A DNA stretch of 64,000 nt, taken from the NCBI GenBank assembly GCA_017516315.1, contig JAFXDE010000057.1, forward strand, positions 1-64,000. Reading direction: 5' to 3'. This document shows, in pieces, positions 48,856 through 57,175 of this stretch; positions within the stretch are counted from its first letter, which is position 1; every line of letters starts with the position of its first letter. The notes beneath the pieces are model-generated. The model saw only the letters and a list, made by a program, of their open reading frames with translations. It was not told where the DNA came from and did not search any database. The position numbers and the translations under genes were made by a program. This DNA is from Clostridia bacterium. Its GTDB lineage: Bacteria > Bacillota > Clostridia > Oscillospirales > Acutalibacteraceae.

Positions 48856-50022
48856 TTGGCATTAGGAAAACGCAAAAAAGCATCTGAAATCAGAGAAGTA
48901 GTCGCTGTTCCGCAAACGGGAAGCACAGCTCATCCCTTTTCGTCGCTTTCCTCATATATGCCCTCGTCACCTGTAGATACCCGTCTTTATGCGGGGCTTA
49001 GGGAGGCAGTGCCTGTAATCGATGCGGCCATAAGCAAGCTTGTCCGTCTGCTGGGTGAGTTCAGAGTTGTCTGTGACGATGCGGCGGCTCAAAAGGAGCT
49101 TACATATTTTCTCGAAAATGTAAATGTAGGCGGAACAAGACAGGGCATCAGCGCTTTCGTGGGAACCTTTTTCGAGCAGCTTCTTACCATGGGTACTGCC
49201 GTAGGCGAGATGATTACCGATTCCTCGACCATTACCCATCTTTTTAACAGCTCACTTGACAGCGTTTATCTCTCTGAGGGTAAAAATCCTCTCGACATAG
49301 TGATAAACGCCGAAAGCTCAAAGGGACAGTTCGTTCCCGTCAGATATCCTGAGCTTATCCTTCTTTCCGTGCATAATCCCGAGCCGGGAAAAATCTACGG
49401 CACCTCTGTGCTTAAGGGTCTTCCCTTTGTAAGCGATGTGCTTTTAAAGATTTTCAATACTCTGGGTCTCAACTGGGAAAGAGTGGGAAATGTCCGCTTC
49501 GCCGTTACCTACAAGCCTCAGAACGACACTATCGATAAGGCTTATGCTCAGGAAAGAGCTGTTCAGGTAGCCAAGGAATGGAGCAATGCCATGAAGTCGG
49601 GCGGTCCCGTAAAGGATTTTGTAGCCGTAGGGGATGTAAGCATAAAGGCTATAGGTGCCGATAATCAGATTCTTGACAGTGAAATCCCCGTAAGACAGCT
49701 TCTCGAGCAAATAGTGGCAAAGCTCGGTATACCGCCTTTTCTTCTCGGTCTCAATTGGTCGACCAGTGAAAGGATGAGCTATCAGCAGGCGGACATTCTT
49801 ACCAGCGAAATAGATTCCTACCGAAGAGAAATTACTCCCGTCATAAACCGCATCTGCAGAACCTTTCTCAGTATGCACGGCTACGGATGTGATTTCAGAG
49901 TGGAATGGGATAACCTTACCCTGCAGGATATTTCTCTTATGGCGCAGAGTGAGCTTTACAGAGCTCAGACAGACCGCATTTACCATGAAATAGGAGGTGA
50001 AAAGGATGAATATGACGATTGA
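48856..50022 (+). CDS. Phage portal protein (TTG start)
   Basis: 388 residues. Forms the dodecameric ring through which DNA enters the capsid. Features: helical stem region and wing with LREAVPVIDAAISKLVRLLG, IVAKLGIPPFLLGLNWSTSERMSYQQAD (in two parts, about 305-335), and YRREITPVINRICRTF, as in HK97/SPP1-like portals. Start: the open frame reaches back into terL, but AAAGGAGA and TTG at 48856 give a normal portal N-terminus (ALGKRKKAS). It overlaps the protease gene by 17 bases. Confidence 0.9.
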   Translation: MALGKRKKASEIREVVAVPQTGSTAHPFSSLSSYMPSSPVDTRLYAGLREAVPVIDAAISKLVRLLGEFRVVCDDAAAQKELTYFLENVNVGGTRQGISAFVGTFFEQLLTMGTAVGEMITDSSTITHLFNSSLDSVYLSEGKNPLDIVINAESSKGQFVPVRYPELILLSVHNPEPGKIYGTSVLKGLPFVSDVLLKIFNTLGLNWERVGNVRFAVTYKPQNDTIDKAYAQERAVQVAKEWSNAMKSGGPVKDFVAVGDVSIKAIGADNQILDSEIPVRQLLEQIVAKLGIPPFLLGLNWSTSERMSYQQADILTSEIDSYRREITPVINRICRTFLSMHGYGCDFRVEWDNLTLQDISLMAQSELYRAQTDRIYHEIGGEKDEYDD

Positions 50023-50944
50023 AAAAGAGCTTGAGCTTATAAACGGCTACACCCGTTCTACTCTTTCTGCCGAGGATGTGTATATCTTTTCCGTCACTCT
50101 CTGCGACAATGAGGTGGACAGAGATTTCGAGCGCTTCAGTACAGAAAGCCTCGCCCTTTTAGGTGAGCTCTTTAAGGGAAAAACAGGTATTTCGGACCAC
50201 AGCATGCGCTCAGCGGATCAGAGGGCGAGGATATTCAGAACCTATACCGAAAAGCAGCCGGGTAAAAAAACCTCCTGCGGTGAGGATTACACGGCTCTCA
50301 AGGCCAGAGCATATATGCTCCGTACCGACGAGAATGCTTCTCTCATCAAAGAAATAGAGGGCGGCATAAAAAAGGAGGTAAGCATAGGCTGTGCTATGAA
50401 GGATTGCCTTTGCTCTGTCTGCGGAAAGGATATGAAAAGGCATCTGTGCGAGCATATCAAGGGAAAGCTCTACGGCGACAAGCTTTGTCACGGAATCCTT
50501 AAAAATCCCACAGATGCGTATGAATGGTCCTTTGTGGCCGTGCCTGCTCAGAGAAATGCAGGTGTAACCAAAGCTTTCAACAAGGAGGAAAAAAGAGAAA
50601 AAATGACCATAGAGAAATTTAAAAATCTCAAGGAAGACACACTTATTACAGCCGAGGAGCTTGAAAGCCTCAAGGCACATATCGGCTCTCTCGAAAATCT
50701 TGCCTCAGAGGGCAGGGCATACCGTGAGCATCTTATTTCGGAAATAAAAAGGTACGCTCTTATCATTATGCCCACAGTAAACCTTTCAGCCTTTATAAAG
50801 GGCTGTGACTGTATGGATATCGGTGAGGTTAAAAGCCTTTGCAAATCTCTCAGAGAGCAGGCTGACAGCCGTATCCCCGCAGCACCTCAGCTCGCACCCG
50901 TAAAGGAAACACACAGTAGCGATAATTCATATTTTAAAATCTAA
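50006..50944 (+). CDS. Prohead protease/scaffold-like protein with Cys-His cluster
   Basis: 312 residues. The N-terminal half resembles phage prohead proteases: a His in ISDHS (about 67), VSIGCAM with the likely Ser nucleophile (about 130), and AYEWSFVAVPAQRNAGV, a strand found in this family. Between lies CLCSVCGKDMKRHLCEH, a probable zinc site. The C-terminal 110 residues are helical and charged, as in scaffolds cut away on maturation. Start: GGAGGTG 6 bases before the ATG at 50006, inside the portal gene. Confidence 0.8.
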   Translation: MNMTIEKELELINGYTRSTLSAEDVYIFSVTLCDNEVDRDFERFSTESLALLGELFKGKTGISDHSMRSADQRARIFRTYTEKQPGKKTSCGEDYTALKARAYMLRTDENASLIKEIEGGIKKEVSIGCAMKDCLCSVCGKDMKRHLCEHIKGKLYGDKLCHGILKNPTDAYEWSFVAVPAQRNAGVTKAFNKEEKREKMTIEKFKNLKEDTLITAEELESLKAHIGSLENLASEGRAYREHLISEIKRYALIIMPTVNLSAFIKGCDCMDIGEVKSLCKSLREQADSRIPAAPQLAPVKETHSSDNSYFKI

Positions 50945-50956
50945 GGAGGAAACATA

Positions 50957-51298
50957 ATGGATAATTATTTTGACGGCTTCGAAAGAAAGGAAGTCACTTT
51001 AATCTCAACTCAGGATGTAAAAAAAGGTGAGGTGGTGGAGTTTCTGGACTCCTACACCGTAGACAAATCTCACAGCGGAGTTAACTTCATTGGTGTATGC
51101 ACCTATGCACATAAATACAATGCCAGCGTTCAGCTTAAAGGCTATACCAAAGTTAAATATACGGGTACGGCTCCTCAGTGCGGCTATGAAAAGCTCGTCG
51201 GCGACGGTAACGGCGGCGTAAAGGTCGCTGATAACGGCAGATATATTCTCGTTACCGATGTAGACAATGTGAACGGCATCTGCGGAATCATACTTTAA
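50957..51298 (+). CDS. Probable capsid decoration (head fibre/DUF2190-like) protein
   Basis: 113 residues, beta-rich, Gly-rich and without Cys pair or signal. Its place between protease and major capsid genes, plus segments such as KKGEVVEFLDSYTV and GRYILVTDVDNVNGICGI, fit small capsid-stabilising proteins that bind the outside of HK97-type shells. AAGGAGG site 8 bases before the ATG. Assignment is by position and general character. Confidence 0.65.
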   Translation: MDNYFDGFERKEVTLISTQDVKKGEVVEFLDSYTVDKSHSGVNFIGVCTYAHKYNASVQLKGYTKVKYTGTAPQCGYEKLVGDGNGGVKVADNGRYILVTDVDNVNGICGIIL

Positions 51299-51319
51299 TT
51301 TTAAGGAGGAAAGAATAAT

Positions 51320-52330
51320 ATGGCAGCATTTGATAATATCAGACTCGAAAAGGGTCTTTATACCACAGGAAAATCCTTTACTCAGGCTCTCGAAAGCATT
51401 GACCCCAGCGAAAACTACAAGGGCACCTCGCTCGAAGGCCTCGATGCCTATCAGAGACAGCTCAAGCGCTTCGATATCAAGGTAGGCGGCAGAAACAGTG
51501 ACTCCATCGAAAAGTTCTTCAGAACCACAGACTCTGCGGCGCTTTTCCCCGAGTATATTTCCAGAGCCGTTCATCAGGGCTTTACGGAAAACGATATGGT
51601 TTCCCGTATGGTAGCTACTACTACGGAAATCGACTCTCTTGACTACCGTTCTCTCGGAATCGATAATACGAAAAGAGAGAACTATATGACTCCGATTTTT
51701 GAGGGAACACATATTCCCGAAACAAGAGTTTCCGTAAAGGAAAATCTCGTCAAGCTCAAAAAAATCGGCAGAATGATTACCTCCTCCTATGAGGCGATCA
51801 AATTCCAGCGTCTCGACCTTTTCACCGTAGCTCTCAAGCAGATCGGCTATTCCATCGCAATGTCAGAATTTTACAGCGCTCTCGAGGCTCTTCTTGTCGG
51901 TGACGGAAGCGGTAAGGATATCCAGGTAATCACTGTGGAAAACAGCGGTGAATTTACCTATAATGACCTTCTTAAGCTCTGGTCGTCCTTCGACGAGTTC
52001 AAGCTTACAACTCTCATTATGTGCAACGGTATGCTTTCAAAGGTTCTCAGGATGGAGGAGTTCAGAGACTCAGCGGCAGGTCTCAGCTTCCACGGCACAG
52101 GCAAGCTTATTACACCCTTCGGTGCAGAGATTATTTCCTTCCCCGGTCAGGAAGATGAAAGCATTGTAGCTATCGATAAGTCAGCCGCCCTCGAGAGAGT
52201 ACAGGCAGGCGGTATCGTAACCGATTTCGATAAGCTTATCGACAGACAGCTCGAAAGAGCCGCCGTAACGGTAACCGTAGGCTTTGCGAATATTTACAGC
52301 GATGCGGCGAAAATGCTCAGCTCATACTGA
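51320..52330 (+). CDS. Phage major capsid protein, HK97 fold
   Basis: 336 residues. Features of the HK97-type shell protein: an N-arm with helix, an E-loop region (about 115-150, NYMTPIFEGTHIPETRVSVKEN), the spine helix FTVALKQIGYSIAMSEFYSALEALLVG in parts (about 172-195), and a P-domain/A-domain with LTTLIMCNGMLSKVLRM and VTVGFANIYSDA. AAGGAGG 9 bases before the ATG. Intact, with no frameshift. Confidence 0.85.
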   Translation: MAAFDNIRLEKGLYTTGKSFTQALESIDPSENYKGTSLEGLDAYQRQLKRFDIKVGGRNSDSIEKFFRTTDSAALFPEYISRAVHQGFTENDMVSRMVATTTEIDSLDYRSLGIDNTKRENYMTPIFEGTHIPETRVSVKENLVKLKKIGRMITSSYEAIKFQRLDLFTVALKQIGYSIAMSEFYSALEALLVGDGSGKDIQVITVENSGEFTYNDLLKLWSSFDEFKLTTLIMCNGMLSKVLRMEEFRDSAAGLSFHGTGKLITPFGAEIISFPGQEDESIVAIDKSAALERVQAGGIVTDFDKLIDRQLERAAVTVTVGFANIYSDAAKMLSSY

Positions 52331-52342
52331 TGAGGTGAAGGT

Positions 52343-52705
52343 ATGCCTGATGTCAGCGATGTACTTTCCTGTCTGATGAAATATGCTGATTTAGCGACCT
52401 ATTTTCCCGAACAGCTTCAGAACTACTGCGAAAGGGGACTTAAATGGGTAGAGGATAATCTGAAGCCCGGTGCCGATAAGGAGAGTCCCCTTATCGTACC
52501 CACAGCGGCTGCTGTTGCCCACTATTACTTTTTTCTTACACGCTTTTCGGAAACGGATAAATACGAGGCTTATACTGCAGGTGATATGACCGTGAGACGA
52601 AACATAGAAAAAGAGATGAGCTTCGAGGTCCGTATAAGGGACGAAGCGTTAGCGGCCGCTAAAGAAATTCTCAGAGACGGAGGCTTTTTATTCCGTGGAA
52701 TTTGA
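52343..52705 (+). CDS. Phage head-tail connector (adaptor) protein
   Basis: 120 residues, all helical (MPDVSDVLSCLMKYADLA, YCERGLKWVEDNLK, IRDEALAAAKEIL). This matches gp6/gp15-type adaptors that bind below the portal. TGAGGTGAAGG site. Overlaps the next gene by 11 bases. Assigned by size, fold prediction and position after the capsid gene. Confidence 0.7.
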   Translation: MPDVSDVLSCLMKYADLATYFPEQLQNYCERGLKWVEDNLKPGADKESPLIVPTAAAVAHYYFFLTRFSETDKYEAYTAGDMTVRRNIEKEMSFEVRIRDEALAAAKEILRDGGFLFRGI

Positions 52706-53033
52706 GCTTACCGTAAAAAACAAGCTTTTCGAAAAGCTGGGAGTCAAAATCACCGTATCTAACGGAGAGAACACCGTTATTTTCAACGGATTTCTTCAGC
52801 CCTTAAGATACAAAAATAAAATATATCTCAGCGGTGTTCCTACAGAGCTCGGCTATGACGGACTTAATAAGTATCTGCTTATTGCACCGTGTGAGGTGGG
52901 AGAGAGCTGGCTCGAGAACAAGGAGTATACCATTCAATGTGAAGGCAACACATTTTCTACAGATCACTGCGAGCCTGTTTATTTGGGAAAGAATATTCTT
53001 TATTACTGGGCTATAGTCCATAAGGAGGGGTAA
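52695..53033 (+). CDS. Putative phage head-closure (stopper) protein (GTG start)
   Basis: 112 residues, beta-rich. A small barrel-like protein with alternating strands (KITVSNGENTVIFNGFLQ, YTIQCEGNTFSTDH) fits the head-closure/stopper position seen after the adaptor. Start GTG at 52695 with CGGAGG 11 bases upstream. No direct family recognition; the call rests on order and size. Confidence 0.6.
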   Translation: MEFELTVKNKLFEKLGVKITVSNGENTVIFNGFLQPLRYKNKIYLSGVPTELGYDGLNKYLLIAPCEVGESWLENKEYTIQCEGNTFSTDHCEPVYLGKNILYYWAIVHKEG

Positions 53034-53034
53034 T

Positions 53035-53445
53035 ATGCAGTCAGCGACAGCACTTATCGATTCTTTTATAATAAGGATTACCGAATCTGAGCTTCTGAGT
53101 GATTCCTGCTGTGCCATAAGAGCCTATGAAAGTAAAAACCTGCCTGTTCCCATAAGAAAGACATATTTTTCTTTTTCGGCAGCGGAGAATAAGCTTTATT
53201 ATTCCTTTGATACCGACGGCACTAAAAAGGAAATAAACAGCGTAAAAATTTCAGTCAACTGCTTTATTCCTCTCGAGCTTTCACCTGCTGTAATATATAC
53301 TCTCACGGAAACGGTTATGGATATGCTTATGAAGGGAAATAAGGATATTATCGGCTTGACTGTGGGAAGGATAGAGTTTGACAATGATGTGAATGCTTTC
53401 CGCATAAACAGCGAAATTCATTTTCAGACAGAAAAAAAGGTATAA
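53035..53445 (+). CDS. Putative phage head-tail joining/tail-completion protein
   Basis: 136 residues, alpha/beta. It begins one base after the previous stop. A minor protein of this size at this place is usually the tail terminator or completion protein, and this is the last gene of the module. No tail-tube or sheath gene follows: a hairpin (53452) and then a host-type phosphatase gene with its own promoter come next. So if it binds a tail, the tail is made elsewhere. Low-certainty product call. Confidence 0.55.
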   Translation: MQSATALIDSFIIRITESELLSDSCCAIRAYESKNLPVPIRKTYFSFSAAENKLYYSFDTDGTKKEINSVKISVNCFIPLELSPAVIYTLTETVMDMLMKGNKDIIGLTVGRIEFDNDVNAFRINSEIHFQTEKKV

Positions 53446-53451
53446 AAAACC

Positions 53452-53482
53452 GAGCCGTATCCTAAAAAGGGTACGGCTCTTG
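53452..53482 (+). terminator. Terminator-like hairpin closing the phage head module
   Basis: GAGCCGTATCC and GGGTACGGCTC pair (11 bp, one G-T) around TAAAAA. The T run after it is weak (TTGCT) and merges with the next promoter. Confidence 0.65.
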
Positions 53483-53508
53483 CTAATGAAGGCTTTAAGT
53501 GATATAAT
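53480..53508 (+). promoter_or_regulatory. Promoter of the histidine phosphatase gene
   Basis: TTGCTA (53480-53485), a 17-base spacer and TATAAT (53503-53508). Confidence 0.8.
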
Positions 53509-53532
53509 AGTCTTATGAAAGGAGAGAGAAGA

Positions 53533-54252
53533 ATGGAAATACTTATTGTGCGACACGGCGACCCCGATTATGTCAGAGATTCTCTTACTTACAAGGGAAT
53601 AGAGGAGGCGAGGCTTTTAGCCGAAAGACTTTCAAAGACAGAGATCACGGATTTTTACTGCTCACCCTTGGGCAGAGCGCAGAAAACAGCATCCTATACT
53701 CTCGAAAGGGTCGGCAGAACAGCCGAAACTCTTCCCTGGCTTACGGAGTTTGAGGGAAGGGTGCGTCAGGGCCTTTTTATGAAAACTGCCTGCTGGGACA
53801 GACTTCCCTCCTATTGGACGGCTGAGCCTGACTATTATTCCTATGAGCGCTGGCACAGAGTAAAGCTTATGAAAAAGGGCGGGGTATATAAGCAGTATAA
53901 GCAGGTATGCGACGGGGTAGATGAGCTTTTGAAAAAGTACGGCTATTGCCATAAGGGAAAAATCTTCCGCGTGGAGAAGGAGAGTCACGCCCGTATAGTT
54001 CTTTTCTGTCATTTCGGAGTAGAGTCCGTAATCCTTTCTCATCTTTTCGGTATATCGCCTATGATTATGTGGCATAACTTCGTAGCACTTCCCACCTCGG
54101 TGACGCGTCTGGCTACCCAGGAAAGGGAGAAGGGGACTGCGATTTTTACCTGCATACAGTACGGGGATTTAAGCCATCTTTATGCGGGAGACCATGAGCC
54201 TTCCTTCCAGGCCAGATTCTGCGAGTGCTACTCGGATAAGACAAGACACTGA
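53533..54252 (+). CDS. Histidine phosphatase (phosphoglycerate mutase) family protein
   Basis: 239 residues. The catalytic RHG motif is in ILIVRHGDPDYVRD (His9 as phospho-acceptor), with FYCSPLGRAQKTA (about 46-58) and the second His in VLFCHFGVE (about 162). It belongs to the branched family that includes cofactor-dependent mutases, SixA and small-metabolite phosphatases; the substrate cannot be fixed. Start 53533 follows AAGGAGAG; ATG at 53515 lies before this site. Convergent with the methyltransferase gene, stops three bases apart. Confidence 0.88.
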   Translation: MEILIVRHGDPDYVRDSLTYKGIEEARLLAERLSKTEITDFYCSPLGRAQKTASYTLERVGRTAETLPWLTEFEGRVRQGLFMKTACWDRLPSYWTAEPDYYSYERWHRVKLMKKGGVYKQYKQVCDGVDELLKKYGYCHKGKIFRVEKESHARIVLFCHFGVESVILSHLFGISPMIMWHNFVALPTSVTRLATQEREKGTAIFTCIQYGDLSHLYAGDHEPSFQARFCECYSDKTRH

Positions 54253-54255
54253 CTG

Positions 54256-55053
54256 TCAGTATATGAAAACAGCGAAATCCACCGTTACATCGAGACTGTC
54301 AAAGGATAAAAGCTTTTCCTTGTCTCTGTCGCTTGTACGGTAATAATAAGGGGTCATTCTGAAAAGAGCATCTATATCCTCACGGGAGGAGAGATGTATT
54401 TTTTCGGTGACCTTTCTTTTTTCTTTTATGACGAGGTTTTCGGTTTCCGGAGGCCTTTCGTCGTTTTTATAGGGTGTGTCATAAAGGATTTCCTTAAGCT
54501 CGAAAAGATGGTTTTCACCTGCGACTGCGGTAATGAGCGTACCGCCGTCCTTGATTATCCTCGAAAACTCCCTTTCGTGGAAGGGTGCGAAAAGATGAAA
54601 GGCGATGTCTGTGCTTTTGTCCTTTAAGGGGATACGGGAAAGATTGGCGACAAAGTATTCACAGCCGTTTTTCCTTTTGGCGGCGAGACGGACCATTTCC
54701 TTTGAGATGTCAAAGCCGTACATTTCACATTCGAAGGCTTCCTTGATTTTATGGGAGTAATAGCCCTCTCCGCAGCAGATGTCGAGAATACGCGGACAGG
54801 GAATGTTCTTTTCCTTTATTATGCTTATCAGCTCTTTTACGAGAGAATCAAAGTAGCCCTTTTCGAGAAATGACCTTCTGGAAACTGCCATATCCTTGTT
54901 ATCGCCGATAAGTGAGCCGTTTTTACGGGCGCCTGCTATGAGATTTACATAGCCTTCCTTTGCTCTGTCGAAGCAGTGGCCCTTTTCGCAGCGGAGGCTT
55001 CTGCCGTCTTCCTTTAATTCTTCTGCACATACGGGGCAGATAATACTGTTCAT
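54256..55053 (-). CDS. RlmA-family 23S rRNA guanine-N1 methyltransferase
   Basis: 265 residues. The N-terminal zinc finger is CPVCAEEL...CEKGHCFD (residues 6-29), as in RlmA. The Rossmann methyltransferase motif I is ILDICCGEGYYSHKI (about 88-102). The start KEGYVNLIAG with DNKDMAVSRRSFL is diagnostic of the RlmA(I/II) group, which methylates G745 or G748 in helix 35 of 23S rRNA and can influence tylosin/mycinamicin resistance. Which of the two positions is not decidable here. Confidence 0.88.
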   Translation of the reverse strand: MNSIICPVCAEELKEDGRSLRCEKGHCFDRAKEGYVNLIAGARKNGSLIGDNKDMAVSRRSFLEKGYFDSLVKELISIIKEKNIPCPRILDICCGEGYYSHKIKEAFECEMYGFDISKEMVRLAAKRKNGCEYFVANLSRIPLKDKSTDIAFHLFAPFHEREFSRIIKDGGTLITAVAGENHLFELKEILYDTPYKNDERPPETENLVIKEKRKVTEKIHLSSREDIDALFRMTPYYYRTSDRDKEKLLSFDSLDVTVDFAVFIY

Positions 55054-55129
55054 TCAATCACCTGAAAATTAAAATATATGTTAATTATAATCAAAAAATT
55101 CAGCCTGTCAAATAAAGTGAAATAACCAC

Positions 55130-55158
55130 TTGAATTTTACCTTTATTTGGTATATAAT
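55130..55158 (+). promoter_or_regulatory. Near-consensus promoter of the 47-residue peptide gene
   Basis: TTGAAT (55130-55135), a 17-base spacer and TATAAT (55153-55158). Confidence 0.88.
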
Positions 55159-55193
55159 AATATCAACAATTAAACCAAAGGAGGAAAAACATT

Positions 55194-55337
55194 ATGACAA
55201 TGGCAGAATTCTGGGCAAAGTTTGACGAGTTTTTCACAAAGTTATGGAACTGGGTATACGAGCTTGTTTGCGAGAAATTCGATGAAGAGCCCAACGAAGA
55301 TTTTTATGTTGACACAATGTTTCCCGAAGAGAAATAA
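55194..55337 (+). CDS. 47-residue amphipathic aromatic peptide (too short for usual gene finding)
   Basis: 47 residues. The first 30 form a strongly amphipathic helix with many aromatics (FWAKFDEFFTKLWNWVYELV) and one Cys; the last 17 are acidic (DEEPNEDFYVD). No signal peptide. It has a near-consensus promoter, AAGGAGG 9 bases before the ATG, and a terminator right after the stop, so it is a complete gene by itself. It is not related to rimM downstream. Unknown function. The aromatic helix could lie on a membrane surface. Comparable peptides are at 46754 and 21820. Confidence 0.75.
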   Translation: MTMAEFWAKFDEFFTKLWNWVYELVCEKFDEEPNEDFYVDTMFPEEK

Positions 55338-55348
55338 TTAAACATCAC

Positions 55349-55379
55349 GGCTGTTTCCGAGGAGACAGCCTTTGTTTTT
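55349..55379 (+). terminator. Terminator of the 47-residue peptide gene
   Basis: GGCTGTTTC and GGAGACAGCC pair (with a G-T) and are followed by TTTGTTTTT. Confidence 0.82.
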
Positions 55380-55394
55380 GAAAGGTCAGGCTTT

Positions 55395-55913
55395 ATGATA
55401 AAAGAATATCTTGAAATAGGAAAAATAACCTCTACCCACGGTATAAAGGGCGAGGTCAAGGTTCAGCCCTGGTGCGACAGCGTGGATTTTATGAAAAAGT
55501 TCCGTACTCTTTATCTTGACAAAAAGGGTGAAAAGGCTATCAAGGTAAAGGTAAGGCAGGGCGGAAATATGGCTATAATGAAAATCGAAGGCGTGGATAC
55601 TCCCGAGGAGGGAAATAAGCTGCGCAACCGTATTCTTTATATCAAGCGCACCGATGCCGTTTTACCCGAGGGTTTTTATTTTATGCAGGAGCTTTTCGGT
55701 TGCAGGGTTATTGATGCCGACGACGAAAGCAAAACTTACGGTACCCTTACGGATGTGAGCGAAACGGGTGCCAACGATGTATGGCACATTAAAAACGGTG
55801 AGGGTGAGGAATATCTTATCCCTGCCATACCTTCCGTGGTTATAGATGTGAATGTGGCTGAGGACATAGTAAAAATACGCCCTCTGAGAGGAATTTTTGA
55901 CGATGAAGATTGA
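55395..55913 (+). CDS. rimM: Ribosome maturation factor RimM
   Basis: 172 residues. Helps assemble the 30S head by binding S19. N-terminal barrel begins YLEIGKITSTHGIKGEVKVQP, with RTLYLDKKG; C-terminal PRC-barrel contains FYFMQELFGCRVID and DVWHIKN...YLIPAIPSVVIDVN. Full length. It overlaps trmD by 11 bases, the standard order, but the usual upstream partners rpsP and the KH gene, and rplS downstream, are missing here. Confidence 0.95.
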   Translation: MIKEYLEIGKITSTHGIKGEVKVQPWCDSVDFMKKFRTLYLDKKGEKAIKVKVRQGGNMAIMKIEGVDTPEEGNKLRNRILYIKRTDAVLPEGFYFMQELFGCRVIDADDESKTYGTLTDVSETGANDVWHIKNGEGEEYLIPAIPSVVIDVNVAEDIVKIRPLRGIFDDED

Positions 55914-56655
55914 TATACTTACCCTTTTTCCCGAGATGTGCGAGGCTGTTCTTTCCGAGAGTATCATCGGAAGGGCAAGACAGGAGGGAAAGGTAGAAAT
56001 TAACTGTATACAGATAAGAGATTACTCCAAGGATAAGCATAACCGCGTGGACGATGCTCCCTACGGAGGGGGTACGGGTATGATTATGCAGGTTCAGCCT
56101 GTATATGACTGCTTTGAAGCGCTCTGCGAAAAAAGGGGAGTGAGACCTCATCTTATTTTTATGTCACCCCAGGGTAAGACTCTTACTCAGAAGAGGGTAA
56201 AGGAGCTTTCGCAGATGGATAATATAGCTGTTCTCTGCGGACATTATGAGGGCATAGACGAGAGGGTTATCGAGGAAATCGTAGACGAGGAAATATCTAT
56301 AGGCGATTATGTGCTTACGGGAGGCGAGCTTCCCGCGCTCGTTTTAGCCGACAGTATTTCCCGTATGCTTGACGGGGTGCTGGCAAATGAGGACGCCTTT
56401 ACCGACGAAAGCCACTATAATTCTCTGCTGGAATATCCTCAGTATACGAGACCTTACGAGTGGCACGGACGGACTGTTCCCGATATACTGTTATCAGGAC
56501 ACCATAAAAACATAGAAAAGTTCCGTCGAGAAAAATCTCTCGAAAGAACCTATCTGCGCCGTCCTGATATGCTCTCCAAGGCGGAGCTTTCTAAAAAGGA
56601 TATCGAACACCTCCGTGAGTACAAAAAAGCTCTTAAAAGTGAGGAAAAAGAATAA
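55903..56655 (+). CDS. trmD: tRNA (guanine37-N1)-methyltransferase
   Basis: 250 residues. Methylates G37 next to the anticodon to prevent frameshifts. Knot-fold (SPOUT) motifs are present: start KIDILTLFPEMC, RVDDAPYGGGTGMIMQ (about 45-60), LCGHYEGIDERVIEE (about 110-125), and ISIGDYVLTGGELPALVLAD (about 130-150). Start 55903 (ATG) lies in rimM, with AGAGG 10 bases upstream; TTG at 55897 is an alternative. No terminator is obvious in 56656-56785, only an imperfect inverted repeat (AAATAACC/GGTTATTT). Confidence 0.96.
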   Translation: MKIDILTLFPEMCEAVLSESIIGRARQEGKVEINCIQIRDYSKDKHNRVDDAPYGGGTGMIMQVQPVYDCFEALCEKRGVRPHLIFMSPQGKTLTQKRVKELSQMDNIAVLCGHYEGIDERVIEEIVDEEISIGDYVLTGGELPALVLADSISRMLDGVLANEDAFTDESHYNSLLEYPQYTRPYEWHGRTVPDILLSGHHKNIEKFRREKSLERTYLRRPDMLSKAELSKKDIEHLREYKKALKSEEKE

Positions 56656-56785
56656 AAATAACCTTTTAATTGTGCATACTGCTTTCTATGTAAAATATTT
56701 TGTGGTTATTTTGCACAAAAACAAACCTTGATTTTTATTGATGTTTAGTCTTGCAACCAAAATCTTTTAAAGTACGTTTTAACCA

Positions 56786-56813
56786 TTGACGAAGAAAAGT
56801 TTTGTGGTATAAT
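56786..56813 (+). promoter_or_regulatory. Promoter of the HPr gene
   Basis: TTGACG (56786-56791), a 16-base spacer and TATAAT (56808-56813). Confidence 0.8.
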
Positions 56814-56859
56814 ATATAGCGACACTCAAAAGAAAAATTTATGTGTGGGAGATATAGAT

Positions 56860-57123
56860 ATGTTTGTTAAAGATGTAAAAGTTCAGAATCAGGTTGGTCT
56901 TCACGCTCGTCCTGCTACCTTCTTCATCCAGAAGGCAAATGAATTCAAATCATCCATCTGGGTTGAAAAGGAAGAAAGAAGAGTAAATGCAAAGAGCCTT
57001 CTCGGTGTTCTCTCTCTCGGTATTATGGGCGGTACAGACATCCGTATCATCGCCGGTGGTTCCGACGAAGAACAGGCTGTTGAAGAGCTTGTTAAGCTTG
57101 TAGAGTCAGGCTTCACAGAATAA
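56860..57123 (+). CDS. ptsH: Phosphocarrier protein HPr
   Basis: 87 residues. Phosphotransferase-system carrier between enzyme I and sugar-specific EIIA, and, when phosphorylated on serine, co-repressor with CcpA in Firmicutes. His15 is in GLHARPATFF and Ser46 in NAKSLLGVLSLG, both at the canonical numbers, so it is HPr rather than Crh (which lacks His15). GGGAG is about 8 bases before the ATG; a longer frame from 56845 begins in this site. Enzyme I is not adjacent. A terminator follows. Confidence 0.94.
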   Translation: MFVKDVKVQNQVGLHARPATFFIQKANEFKSSIWVEKEERRVNAKSLLGVLSLGIMGGTDIRIIAGGSDEEQAVEELVKLVESGFTE

Positions 57124-57140
57124 TTATTATCTGATATCTG

Positions 57141-57175
57141 AAAAGTTCGGTTTTATGCCGGACTTTTTTGTTTTT
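57141..57175 (+). terminator. Intrinsic terminator of the HPr gene
   Basis: AAAAGTTCGG and CCGGACTTTT pair around TTTTATG and are followed by T's. Confidence 0.9.

Noticed and set aside
47078..53445. Ordinary complete prophage
   Set aside because: No integrase, repressor, replication, tail or lysis gene is found between mfd and the host-type phosphatase gene.
54394..54627. Plus-strand frame inside the RlmA-like gene
   Set aside because: Antisense shadow of a well-supported methyltransferase gene.
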